This document shows, one piece after another, positions 24,711 to 32,385 of a DNA stretch of 38,224 nt (the stretch's first letter is position 1; each line of letters begins with the position of its first letter). The position numbers and the translations under genes are program-made. The notes beneath the pieces are model-generated. The model did not search any database. It was not told the DNA's origin and worked only from the letters and a program-made list of their open reading frames with translations. This stretch comes from Flavobacteriales bacterium. Lineage in GTDB: Bacteria; Bacteroidota; Bacteroidia; Flavobacteriales_D; Crocinitomicaceae. The DNA lies in contig VFKM01000017.1 in assembly GCA_009885545.1 (NCBI GenBank), forward strand, positions 1-38,224, given 5' to 3'.

Positions 24711-26429
24711 ATGAAAAATTATATTCTAATATTGTTTGTAACAGCATCTTTGTTCTCTTTTTCACAAGGGAATACAGATCAAATTGTTATTGTAACAACT
24801 GTTGGACGAGAAGTTGAACCAGCTTATCGAATGACTGAAAGTCCAAAAATAATTGACACTGTAATTTCTACACCTGTTGTGGAATATCCATTATTGGCTT
24901 TGCAGTTCACTACAGAAATTGCAATTGAAAAAATTTCCCCCGCAACCATAAAAACAGAACCAAAATTATCTCAATTTTATAGTACGTATGTGAAATTGGG
25001 AATAGGAACTGAATTAATGCCACTCGGTGAAATTTATTTCGATTCAAAACGCTCTCGAAAATTTGTTTATGGTGTTCACGCCAAACATTTAAGTTCTTTT
25101 GGGAATTTTACAGGATACGCCCCTGCACAATTTGACCGCTCAAGATTTGGGGCCTATGGCGCATTAAATGAAAAAAGTTATTCTTTAAAAGGGGATGTGC
25201 ATTATAATAATCAAGGCTTGCATTATTATGGATGGAAGATTCCAACAGATTCTATAGATAGAAAAACGAACGCACAAAGGTATCATGATACTGGCGGGGC
25301 TTTTTCTTTTGAGTCACATAAAAAAGACAGCGCAACATTGAATTTTAAAATAGGGATAGAATACAACAATTTTTTATCTAAAAAACCAACCGAAGACAGT
25401 CTTGCAGACTGGAGAGCGAGAGAAAACCTGTTTGCAATAAAAGCATCTGGATGGTATAAACATGGAAAAGAAATTTTTGCTGCAGACTTTAATATTCGTT
25501 ATAATGGTTATAAATACGGAGCAATTGGCGACACAAATGTCTCAATGCTCGACTCGGGAATTGTTTTAAATAATACAATCGTTAATTTAAAACCAACCAT
25601 TACAACATTCTCGAAAGACAATAGGCTAAAAGCAAAAATTGGAGTTGATCTTGTGCTAGACGCTCATACTGTTGCCAAGGTGCATATTTATCCAGTTGCC
25701 GAAGTGAAATATTCTTTGTTTAACGACATTTTCATTCCTTATGTTGGTTTACGAGGAGGGCTAAAACAAACTACATTTAAATCTTTAACAACAGAGAATG
25801 AATTTGTATTGACAAATGTTTCTATGCTAAATGAAAATACAGTAATAGATTTATATGGTGGAATCAAAGGAACGCTAAGTAAAAGAATGAGCTTTAACTT
25901 ATCAGGAAGTTATGCTAGAGTTCAAAACAAGGCCCTTTTTGTAACAGACACTACTTTTTCAGTTGGTAATAAATTCAACCTCATATATGACACGTTAAAT
26001 TTAACGACAATAGAAGGATCCCTTTCTTATCAATTAAATGAGAAATTGAAAATCGATGGTATAGGAAGGTATTACTCTTATTATTTATTGAATAATACAT
26101 ATGCATGGAATTTACCTCAATGGCAAGCTGTAGTTAGAGGGTCTTATAATTTGTTTGACAAGTTTCTTGTGAATTTAGATTTGAATTTTGAGGGAGGAAG
26201 AAGATCTTTAGTTTATGCTCTAGAAGATGATGTAACAATTGAAAACAATCAATTTGCCAAGACATTAGGTTTAATTGCAGATGTAAATTTGGGAATTGAA
26301 TACAGATATAATAAAAGAATTTCTGCTTTTATTCAAATGAACAACATTGCATCTCAAAGATATAATCGTTGGTACAATCATCCGGTTCAAGTTTTCCAAT
26401 TTATGGGAGGAGTTACTGCACGTTTTTAA
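24711..26429 (+). CDS. Outer-membrane beta-barrel protein coupled to the TPR scaffold
   Basis: 572 residues. A signal peptide is cleaved before Gln (SFS-Q). A short N-terminal periplasmic part of about 80 residues precedes a long barrel of alternating aromatic/polar strands (KFVYGVHAKHLSSFGNF, LNFKIGIEYNNFLSKK, FAADFNIRYNGYKYG, RMSFNLSGSYARVQNKALFV). It ends with the outer-membrane signature FMGGVTARF, with terminal Phe. The strand style is that of TonB-dependent-receptor-like barrels, but no plug domain or TonB box is visible, so a true receptor role is doubtful. It starts 2 bp after the giant TPR gene, so co-translation is likely. Confidence 0.78.
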   Translation: MKNYILILFVTASLFSFSQGNTDQIVIVTTVGREVEPAYRMTESPKIIDTVISTPVVEYPLLALQFTTEIAIEKISPATIKTEPKLSQFYSTYVKLGIGTELMPLGEIYFDSKRSRKFVYGVHAKHLSSFGNFTGYAPAQFDRSRFGAYGALNEKSYSLKGDVHYNNQGLHYYGWKIPTDSIDRKTNAQRYHDTGGAFSFESHKKDSATLNFKIGIEYNNFLSKKPTEDSLADWRARENLFAIKASGWYKHGKEIFAADFNIRYNGYKYGAIGDTNVSMLDSGIVLNNTIVNLKPTITTFSKDNRLKAKIGVDLVLDAHTVAKVHIYPVAEVKYSLFNDIFIPYVGLRGGLKQTTFKSLTTENEFVLTNVSMLNENTVIDLYGGIKGTLSKRMSFNLSGSYARVQNKALFVTDTTFSVGNKFNLIYDTLNLTTIEGSLSYQLNEKLKIDGIGRYYSYYLLNNTYAWNLPQWQAVVRGSYNLFDKFLVNLDLNFEGGRRSLVYALEDDVTIENNQFAKTLGLIADVNLGIEYRYNKRISAFIQMNNIASQRYNRWYNHPVQVFQFMGGVTARF

Positions 26430-26472
26430 ATAGAACGTAGACCGCCTCTTTTTAAGAGCATAGACCGCTTAC

Positions 26473-26484
26473 TTCGACAAGCTC
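26473..26484 (-). repeat. Dispersed GAGCTTGTCGAA element, copy in the barrel-lspA gap
   Basis: The plus strand reads TTCGACAAGCTC. It has the same core as the palindromic element at 7350 and is related to those at 13336 and 33921. It is shorter here, without an obvious full hairpin. Confidence 0.45.
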
Positions 26485-26555
26485 ATTACAATCCGCTGAT
26501 AGAACATAGAGTTAATTTTGGGAAAGAAATTGATTCTTATTCTGAGAGACTATTT

Positions 26556-26749
26556 GGTTCACATGAACCAAGTCCTTTGTCTTTTGTCCAACATCACCTC
26601 GAAGAAATAGAATGGTTCACACGAACCAAGTCCTTTGTCTTTTGTCCAAAGTCACCTCGAAGAAATAGATTGGTTCAAACGAACCAAGTCCTTTGTCTTT
26701 TGTCCAACATCACCTCGAAGAAATAGATTGGTTCACACGAACCAAGTCC
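26556..26749. repeat. 58-bp tandem repeat, 3.3 copies
   Basis: Units start at 26556, 26614 and 26672, with a partial fourth at 26730-26749. Each unit opens with an inverted repeat (GGTTCACACGAACC and variants) and continues with AAGTCCTTTGTCTTTTGTCC and CACCTCGAAGAAATAGAWT. Units differ by only a few bases. The period is not a multiple of three, so it is not a coding repeat. There is no variable spacer, so it is not a CRISPR array. Confidence 0.92.
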
Positions 26750-26754
26750 ATGCT

Positions 26755-27465
26755 CTATGCTCCATGTTCTATGTTCTCCTCTTTCGGCTCAATTTCTATC
26801 TTAACATTCTTCTTCTTCGGAAAATACTTTCGTTGTCTAATAAAAACAAGAATTACACCTGAAGTAATTGAAGCATCGGCAACATTCCAAATAGCAGGAA
26901 ACACTTCTTTTCCTCCTAACCAAGGCATCCATTCTGGCCAATTTGCTTGGAATTTAAACATGTCAACAACATTACCTAAAAGAAAACCAGTATGGCGTGT
27001 TTCAATATCTCCAAAAAATCCACAATTGGTATGAATTCCAGATCCCTTTAAATGATTAAAGCCCATGCATGGGTCATATTTGAAAGCAAAATCATAAAAC
27101 ATAGAATCGATGAGGTTTCCTGTTGCGCCAGCTAAAATTAATCCAATTGCTACTAAAAACTCTGTACGAACACCTTCTTTGGCCTGCTTATACCAATAAT
27201 AACAAATTCCAAAAATAGCTACAACTCGAAAAATGCTTAAGGCTAATTTATGCCACATTTGATTACCAAAAGTAGTTCCAAAGGCCATTCCTTGGTTTTC
27301 AATATATTCTAATATTAACCAATCACCAAAAACAGCATATTCCTCACCTGGAGCGAAATGTGTCTTAATGTAAATCTTTACGATTTGGTCTAAAAACAAA
27401 ATGAGGGCAATCAAGGCCCCCACTATCAATAGATTCTTTTTCACAGAATTATTTGTTTTGTGCAT
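26755..27465 (-). CDS. lspA: Lipoprotein signal peptidase (signal peptidase II)
   Basis: 236 residues from ATG 27465; a TTG start at 27477 is less likely. Four transmembrane helices carry the family motifs: an early FLDQIVKIYI, the N-Q-G-M-A-F-G block, GATGNLIDSMFYD (D120), GNVVDMFKF (D168) and FPAIWNVADASIT (D197). D168 and D197 are the predicted catalytic aspartates. The insertion of about 40 residues between D120 and D168 is usual in Bacteroidota. The enzyme cleaves prolipoprotein signal peptides before the lipidated Cys, so it serves the many lipoproteins in this window. It overlaps the dksA-like gene by 17 bp. Its last codons run into 7-bp repeats near the 58-bp array. Confidence 0.95.
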   Translation of the reverse strand: MHKTNNSVKKNLLIVGALIALILFLDQIVKIYIKTHFAPGEEYAVFGDWLILEYIENQGMAFGTTFGNQMWHKLALSIFRVVAIFGICYYWYKQAKEGVRTEFLVAIGLILAGATGNLIDSMFYDFAFKYDPCMGFNHLKGSGIHTNCGFFGDIETRHTGFLLGNVVDMFKFQANWPEWMPWLGGKEVFPAIWNVADASITSGVILVFIRQRKYFPKKKNVKIEIEPKEENIEHGA

Positions 27466-27832
27466 TTTTTGCGTCAATACTCATTGTTGCGTGCGGAACT
27501 AATCTTAAACGTTCTTTAGGGATTAATTTACCAGTTACACGGCACAAACCATAGGTTTTGTTTTTAATACGAACTAACGCTGCTTGTAAGCTTTGAATAA
27601 ATTTTTCTTGACGTGCTGCTAATTGAGCTACCTCTTCTCTTGACAATGTTTCAGAACCGTCTTCCATCATGTTGAATGTTCTACCAGTGTCATCTGTACC
27701 ATGGTCATCATTATGAGACAATGAGCCCACTAATAGGGAATAATCAACATGTGCCTCTTCTAATTTTAACTCAATCAGATCTTTGAACTCTTCTAATTCA
27801 CTATCTGAATATCTTGTTTTTTCCTGCGACAT
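27449..27832 (-). CDS. TraR/DksA-family transcription regulator
   Basis: 127 residues. An N-terminal coiled-coil (SELEEFKDLIELKLEEAHVDY... SREEVAQLAARQEKFIQSLQAALVRI) precedes the C-terminal DksA/TraR block (YGLCRVTGKLIPKERLRLVPHATMSI). The usual four-cysteine zinc finger is reduced to a single Cys, as in typical Bacteroidota homologues, so zinc binding is unlikely. DksA-like proteins bind in the RNA polymerase secondary channel and tune stringent-response promoters. The gene is upstream of and overlaps lspA, a common Bacteroidota arrangement, and has a strong promoter of its own. Confidence 0.88.
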   Translation of the reverse strand: MSQEKTRYSDSELEEFKDLIELKLEEAHVDYSLLVGSLSHNDDHGTDDTGRTFNMMEDGSETLSREEVAQLAARQEKFIQSLQAALVRIKNKTYGLCRVTGKLIPKERLRLVPHATMSIDAKNAQNK

Positions 27833-27878
27833 AGTATTAAAATTTATTTCAACAAGACTTATTTTTCATCTTCTCGAG

Positions 27879-27908
27879 CAAATATAACTGAAAAAAATAA
27901 AGTATCAA
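27879..27908 (-). promoter_or_regulatory. Promoter of the dksA-like/lspA operon
   Basis: On the minus strand: TTG (27908-27906), 19-bp spacer, TATATTTG (27886-27879), then 46 bases to the ATG. It matches the Bacteroidota primary-sigma consensus in both boxes and spacing. Confidence 0.75.
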
Positions 27909-27960
27909 GCAAAAATGGGATTAACAAATAGACATTGTTTTTTGATGATACACTTTTCAG

Positions 27961-27968
27961 TATCTTCG
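27961..27968 (+). promoter_or_regulatory. Probable -7 element (TATCTTCG) directly before the DUF6427-like gene
   Basis: TTTG at 27941-27944 lies 16 bp upstream. The box ends four bases before the GTG start at 27973, so the transcript would have little or no 5' leader. Confidence 0.5.
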
Positions 27969-27972
27969 TCCT

Positions 27973-28926
27973 GTGGTAAAATTATTTTTAGGAAATAGAG
28001 CTGGTGTTTTGTTGTTGATTCCAATACTTATTTATGGGTATTTTCTATTGAATCAACAAACGAATTATTATACCTATAAGACTATTTCGAACTTCGGTTT
28101 TTGGGGAGAATCGTTGATTTTATTGCCAAATATAGCTGCAATATCTTCCGCAATTTTGATTTGTTTCAATGCTTTTGGAATTAGTTGGATATATAACACC
28201 AATGAATTTTTTGAACGAAACAGCTATATGTCATCTTTGCTGTATGTGGTTCTTTTGTCTTTTTATCATTCATTCTATAGTATAGATGGGTTGTTAATTG
28301 CACATTCTTGTATAATCGTTATGTTGTTTCAGTTTTTTAAATTGAATCAAAACAAGGATGGAAGACGAAATGTTTTTAATGGACTATTTTTCGCAGGAAT
28401 TGCAGCTACATTTCATCCTCCCATGATTGTTGTATTTCCTTTTATTCTAATCATGGTTTGGAACGTACGACCATTTGTTTTTAGAGAAGCATTGCTTGGT
28501 CTAGTTGCTTTTATAATTCCGTTGATCTATGCGGGAACATATCTATGGTATTCAGGAAATGTACTTGAATTCAAAGTTTTAGAACAAACAACAAACTATA
28601 CAAACAAACAAACGGATTTCTTGGTAACAGCAGTTTTGTTTACGCTTTTATTTTTGTTAAGCATAGTTAGCATAAGGGGAAGAATGCAAACATCATCTAT
28701 TCGATTAAAAAAGTTAGTAAGAATACTTTATTGGCTATTATTCATAGGATTGTTATTTGGCGTGGTTGACTTTTTAATTTATAAACAGATTGAACGCTTT
28801 AGTTTTTTGATGTTGCCCCTATCATTTTTCTTAGCATTCTCATTTATTCACAAAACGTTTGGAATGATGGCTTCAATTTTATTTTATTTAACCTTTGCCT
28901 ATTCTATTATAAAATTCTTCATTTAA
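27973..28926 (+). CDS. Polytopic membrane protein, DUF6427-like
   Basis: 317 residues starting at GTG; no upstream in-frame start exists between the promoter-like box and this codon. About eight to nine hydrophobic helices are present, with the segment FFAGIAATFHPPMIVVFPFILIMVWNVRPF FREALLGLVAF in the middle (written here with a gap). Pattern and length match DUF6427, a family of Flavobacteriales membrane proteins that I recall near glycosyltransferase genes. No enzymatic motif is visible. It diverges from the dksA-like gene across 140 bp. Function unknown. Confidence 0.7.
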   Translation: MVKLFLGNRAGVLLLIPILIYGYFLLNQQTNYYTYKTISNFGFWGESLILLPNIAAISSAILICFNAFGISWIYNTNEFFERNSYMSSLLYVVLLSFYHSFYSIDGLLIAHSCIIVMLFQFFKLNQNKDGRRNVFNGLFFAGIAATFHPPMIVVFPFILIMVWNVRPFVFREALLGLVAFIIPLIYAGTYLWYSGNVLEFKVLEQTTNYTNKQTDFLVTAVLFTLLFLLSIVSIRGRMQTSSIRLKKLVRILYWLLFIGLLFGVVDFLIYKQIERFSFLMLPLSFFLAFSFIHKTFGMMASILFYLTFAYSIIKFFI

Positions 28927-29055
28927 AGAAGGTGTGCCCTTTAGTTTAATATCAAGAACTTTTTCAAGAGTGTTAATAGAATTATTTTCGAACCAATACA
29001 GTAATATTCCTTTTGTTATTGGACTAAAATATATTTCTATTTAGTATAATTTGAC

Positions 29056-29063
29056 TAAATTTG
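29056..29063 (+). promoter_or_regulatory. -7 element TAAATTTG of the purQ operon
   Basis: An exact TAnnTTTG match, 45 bp upstream of purQ. No convincing -33 TTG at the standard distance. No purine riboswitch fold was recognised in 28927-29108. Confidence 0.55.
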
Positions 29064-29108
29064 TAGCGTTAATTTATATGTTGGTTTTACCAAAAAATTC
29101 TTGAAATA

Positions 29109-29795
29109 ATGAAATTTGGAGTAGTTACTTTTCCTGGCTCAAACTGTGATGAAGACATGGTTTATGTTTTACAAGATGTAATGGGTCAAAAAGTTGAACG
29201 ACTATGGCACAAAGACACAGACCTCAAAGGGGTTGACTTTGTTGTTTTGCCTGGTGGTTTTTCTTTTGGCGATTATTTACGTTCTGGGGCAATTGCAAAA
29301 CTTTCTCCGATCATGGGTGAGGTTATAAATCACGCAAATAAAGGCGGTTATGTTATGGGAATTTGTAATGGGTTCCAAATATTAACTGAGTCTGGGCTGT
29401 TAGAAGGAGCATTGTTGCATAACGATACACAAAAGTTTATTTGTAAAAACACGTATTTAAAGGCTGTTTCTACATCTTCTGCAATAACAAAAGGGTTAAA
29501 CGTAGAGAAAGCGTATAAAATTCCAATTGCACATGGAGAAGGGAGATTTTATGCTGCTGAAGATGTGATAAAGAAAATTGAAGATAACGATCAAATATTA
29601 TTTAAATATTGTTCAGAAAAAGGAACCGTCAATGATGTTGACAACCCGAACGGAGCGCTATTAAATATTGCAGGAATAACAAACGCAGGAAAGAATGTTT
29701 TTGGAATGATGCCTCATCCAGAACGTGCTGCGGATAGATTTTTAGCAAATGAGGACGGAAAGGCAATTTTAGAATCACTATTAAAACATTGCTAA
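29109..29795 (+). CDS. purQ: Phosphoribosylformylglycinamidine synthase, glutaminase subunit
   Basis: 228 residues, a class I glutamine amidotransferase. The opening KFGVVTFPGSNCDEDM, the block VVLPGGFSFGDYLRSGAIA, the nucleophile Cys86 in GICNGFQIL and the His203/Glu205 pair in MMPHPERA are all present. PurQ releases ammonia from glutamine for PurL in the fourth step of de novo purine synthesis. PurL and PurS are not in the window. It is followed after 15 bp by purD, so the operon is purine-related at its head. Confidence 0.95.
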   Translation: MKFGVVTFPGSNCDEDMVYVLQDVMGQKVERLWHKDTDLKGVDFVVLPGGFSFGDYLRSGAIAKLSPIMGEVINHANKGGYVMGICNGFQILTESGLLEGALLHNDTQKFICKNTYLKAVSTSSAITKGLNVEKAYKIPIAHGEGRFYAAEDVIKKIEDNDQILFKYCSEKGTVNDVDNPNGALLNIAGITNAGKNVFGMMPHPERAADRFLANEDGKAILESLLKHC

Positions 29796-29810
29796 AAGCA
29801 AAAAAGAAAA

Positions 29811-31085
29811 ATGAGAGTATTATTGCTTGGGTCCGGTGGGAGAGAACACGCATTGTCATGGAAAATGGCTCAAAGCTCAATGTTAGAGGAACTTTTCATT
29901 GCACCTGGAAATGCAGGCACCAAGCAACATGGGAAAAATGTTGACATCAATCCAACCGATTTTGAAAGCGTTAAAAAATTCGTTTTAGAAAACAATATCA
30001 CAATGGTTGTTGTTGGCCCAGAAGAACCACTTGTTAAAGGTATTCATGATTTTTTCTTAGCAGATGAAAGTCTAAAAAAAGTTCCAGTTATTGGCCCAAA
30101 CAAAGAAGCAGCACAACTAGAAGGAAGCAAGGATTATGCAAAGCAATTTATGCAAAGACATGCTATTCCAACGGCTAAATATGCAACATTTACAAAAGAC
30201 ACCTTAGAACAGGGTTATAAGTTTTTAGAATCAATGAATCCGCCTTTCGTATTAAAAGCGGATGGATTAGCTGCCGGTAAAGGGGTGTTGATTTTAGACA
30301 ATTTAAAAGAAGCCAAGGCAGAACTTAAAAACATGTTGGCTGATGCTAAATTTGGCGAAGCAAGTTCACGTGTTGTAATTGAACAATTTTTAAAAGGAAT
30401 AGAATTATCTGTTTTTGTTATTACTGATGGTGACTCTTTCAAACGTTTACCTGAAGCCAAAGATTACAAACGTATTGGTGAAGGTGACACAGGATTAATG
30501 ACTGGTGGAATGGGAGCCGTTTCTCCAGTTCCATTTGCAGATCCAGTATTCATGGATAAAGTGCAAAATCAAATCATTATTCCAACAATAAAAGGTCTGA
30601 AACAAGACAACATTCAATACAAAGGATTTATTTTCTTTGGTTTGATTAATGTTAAAAATGAGCCTTATGTTATAGAGTACAATTGCCGTTTAGGTGATCC
30701 GGAATCTGAAGTTATTATTCCCCGTTTAAAATCTGATTTACTTGATCTTTTTGAAGGGGTCGCTTCTAATACCTTGTCTGAACGTGATGTTCAATTTGTT
30801 GATAAATGCGCAACAACCGTTATGATGGTTGCTGGAGGTTATCCTGGTGAATATAAAAAAGGGAAACAGATTTATGGATTGAACACAATAACAGATAGTC
30901 TTGTTTTTCATGCAGGAACAAGTTCTGATGGTCCGGCTGTACTTTCTGCTGGTGGCCGTGTTTTAGCAATAACCTCTTATGGCAAAAACATTCAAATAGC
31001 ACTTGCTAAGTCATACGACTCGGCTGCTAAAATTGAATTTGAAGGGGCAAATTATCGCAAGGATATTGGGTTCGATGTTGTTTAA
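29811..31085 (+). CDS. purD: Phosphoribosylamine-glycine ligase
   Basis: 424 residues, normal length. The N-terminal domain starts MRVLLLGSGGREHALSWK and includes VVVGPEEPLVKGIHDFF. The ATP-grasp domain follows, with FVLKADGLAAGKGVLI, VVIEQFLKGIELSVFVITDG, GDTGLMTGGMGAVSPVP and YNCRLGDPESEVIIPRL, and then the C-terminal GARS domain. It joins glycine to phosphoribosylamine, the second step of de novo purine synthesis. It lies 15 bp after purQ and 36 bp before the CNNM gene; a TATCTTG box in that gap could be an internal promoter. Confidence 0.97.
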   Translation: MRVLLLGSGGREHALSWKMAQSSMLEELFIAPGNAGTKQHGKNVDINPTDFESVKKFVLENNITMVVVGPEEPLVKGIHDFFLADESLKKVPVIGPNKEAAQLEGSKDYAKQFMQRHAIPTAKYATFTKDTLEQGYKFLESMNPPFVLKADGLAAGKGVLILDNLKEAKAELKNMLADAKFGEASSRVVIEQFLKGIELSVFVITDGDSFKRLPEAKDYKRIGEGDTGLMTGGMGAVSPVPFADPVFMDKVQNQIIIPTIKGLKQDNIQYKGFIFFGLINVKNEPYVIEYNCRLGDPESEVIIPRLKSDLLDLFEGVASNTLSERDVQFVDKCATTVMMVAGGYPGEYKKGKQIYGLNTITDSLVFHAGTSSDGPAVLSAGGRVLAITSYGKNIQIALAKSYDSAAKIEFEGANYRKDIGFDVV

Positions 31086-31121
31086 TTACAATTTTGTATC
31101 TTGCAACAAGAATAATTTTTA

Positions 31122-32381
31122 ATGGATCCTTCTTTTTCTGTTTTTATAATTTCGCTTTCACTTGTATTTTGTGCCTTTTTTTCAGGTATGGAAATTGCCT
31201 TTCTTTCTTCCAACCGTTTAAAAGTTGAATTAGAACGAAATAAAGGAACATTCAATGGCCGAATTGGCGGGCTGTTTTACAGAAAAGAGTCATTTTTTAT
31301 AGCGTTGTTATTGCTTGGAAATAATATATCCTTAGTTCTTTTTGGAATCAATGCAGCAATAATTTTAGATCCAATAATTGAGAGTTGGGGAGTGTCAGGC
31401 CCTGGTTTAATTCTAGTTATCCAAACAATATTATCGACCTTGCTCGTTTTGATTGTTTCAGAATTTTTACCAAAGGCATTGGTTCAAATCAATCCAAATA
31501 GTTTTTTAAAAATTGCCACTTTTCCAATGCTGGTTCTTTTTGTCTTACTCTATATCCCAACTCAAATTGTGATGTTTGTAAGTGGATTAGTTTTGAGAAT
31601 TTTAAAAACGGATCGCTCAAATACGGAGAAAGTATTTTCTAAAATTGACCTCGAACATTTTGTTCAAGATTTGTCTTCTCGTATAAAAGAAGAGCATGAC
31701 TTTGGTAATGAAATGCAAATTCTTCAAAACGCCCTAGATTTTTCTAATATTAAAGCACGGGACTGTATGATTCCACGAACAGAAATAATTGCAGTTGATG
31801 TAGAAGAAGAGATTGAGACATTGAAAACCTTATTTATAGAAAAAGGCTTATCAAAAGTGGTGGTCTATAGAACGTCAATTGATAATATTATTGGATATGT
31901 ACACTCGTTCGAACTATTTAAAAGACCAGCTTCAATTAAACAAATACTTCTTCCGATCAGTTTTGTTCCAGCGGCAATCCCAGGAAAAGAGCTTTTAGAA
32001 ATATTTACGAAACAGGCAGGAAACATTGTTGTTGTTGTTGATGAATATGGCGGAACTGCCGGCATTGTGACAATAGAAGATGTAATAGAAGAAATATTTG
32101 GAGAGATAGAGGATGAACATGATGTGGAAGATTTAATAGAGCAGAAAATTAATGATTCTGAATATTTGTTTTCTGGCCGAGTAGAAATTGATTATCTCAA
32201 CGAAGAATATAAATTAAACCTGAATGATTCTGATGACTATGAAACGCTTGGCGGGATGTTAATTCATGAATTAGAATCTATTCCAGAAGCTGGGGCCACG
32301 ATTGAATTAGACGATAAAATGTTTATTATTGAGGAGGTCAGCGATAGGAGAATTGAAGTTGTACGTGTTATTTTGAATTAA
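31122..32381 (+). CDS. CNNM/CBS/CorC-domain membrane protein (hemolysin family, HlyC/CorC type)
   Basis: 419 residues. The N-terminal CNNM (DUF21) transmembrane domain spans about 1-190 (FFSGMEIAFLSSNRLKVELER, LLGNNISLVLFG, SEFLPKALVQINP). A CBS pair follows at about 200-320 (ARDCMIPRTEIIAVDV, VVVVDEYGGTAGIVTIEDVIEEIFGEIEDEHD), then the CorC_HlyC domain at about 340-419. Relatives export Mg2+ or other divalent cations; the hemolysin name is historical. The gliding protein GldE shares this architecture, but the sequence here looks like the generic family. It is 4 bp from the next gene, inside the purQ-hxpB transcription unit. Confidence 0.88.
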   Translation: MDPSFSVFIISLSLVFCAFFSGMEIAFLSSNRLKVELERNKGTFNGRIGGLFYRKESFFIALLLLGNNISLVLFGINAAIILDPIIESWGVSGPGLILVIQTILSTLLVLIVSEFLPKALVQINPNSFLKIATFPMLVLFVLLYIPTQIVMFVSGLVLRILKTDRSNTEKVFSKIDLEHFVQDLSSRIKEEHDFGNEMQILQNALDFSNIKARDCMIPRTEIIAVDVEEEIETLKTLFIEKGLSKVVVYRTSIDNIIGYVHSFELFKRPASIKQILLPISFVPAAIPGKELLEIFTKQAGNIVVVVDEYGGTAGIVTIEDVIEEIFGEIEDEHDVEDLIEQKINDSEYLFSGRVEIDYLNEEYKLNLNDSDDYETLGGMLIHELESIPEAGATIELDDKMFIIEEVSDRRIEVVRVILN

Positions 32382-32385
32382 TCTG

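Larger units (their letters stand above)
26430..26754. other. Non-coding convergent gap containing repeats only
   Basis: This 325-bp gap between the barrel gene and lspA contains no credible gene. It holds two GACCGC-containing near-repeats (26434-26469), a short inverted repeat (CTCTTTTTAAGAG, 26446-26458) that may end barrel transcription, one GAGCTTGTCGAA-type element on the minus strand (26473-26484), inverted copies of a 7-bp motif, and the 58-bp tandem array. Confidence 0.7.

Noticed and set aside
26556-26749. CRISPR array
   Set aside because: The units are contiguous 58-bp copies without variable spacers, and there are no cas genes.
26635-27034. Plus-strand ORFs reading through the 58-bp repeat (MSFVQ... 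proteins)
   Set aside because: They begin in a repeat whose period is not a multiple of three and run antisense into lspA.
28927-29108. Purine riboswitch before purQ
   Set aside because: No three-way-junction pattern or conserved purine-aptamer loops could be recognised; only a promoter box is seen.
31122-32381. Calling the CNNM/CBS protein GldE
   Set aside because: GldE shares the architecture, but the N-terminal sequence looks like the generic hemolysin/CorC family, and gldD is not adjacent.
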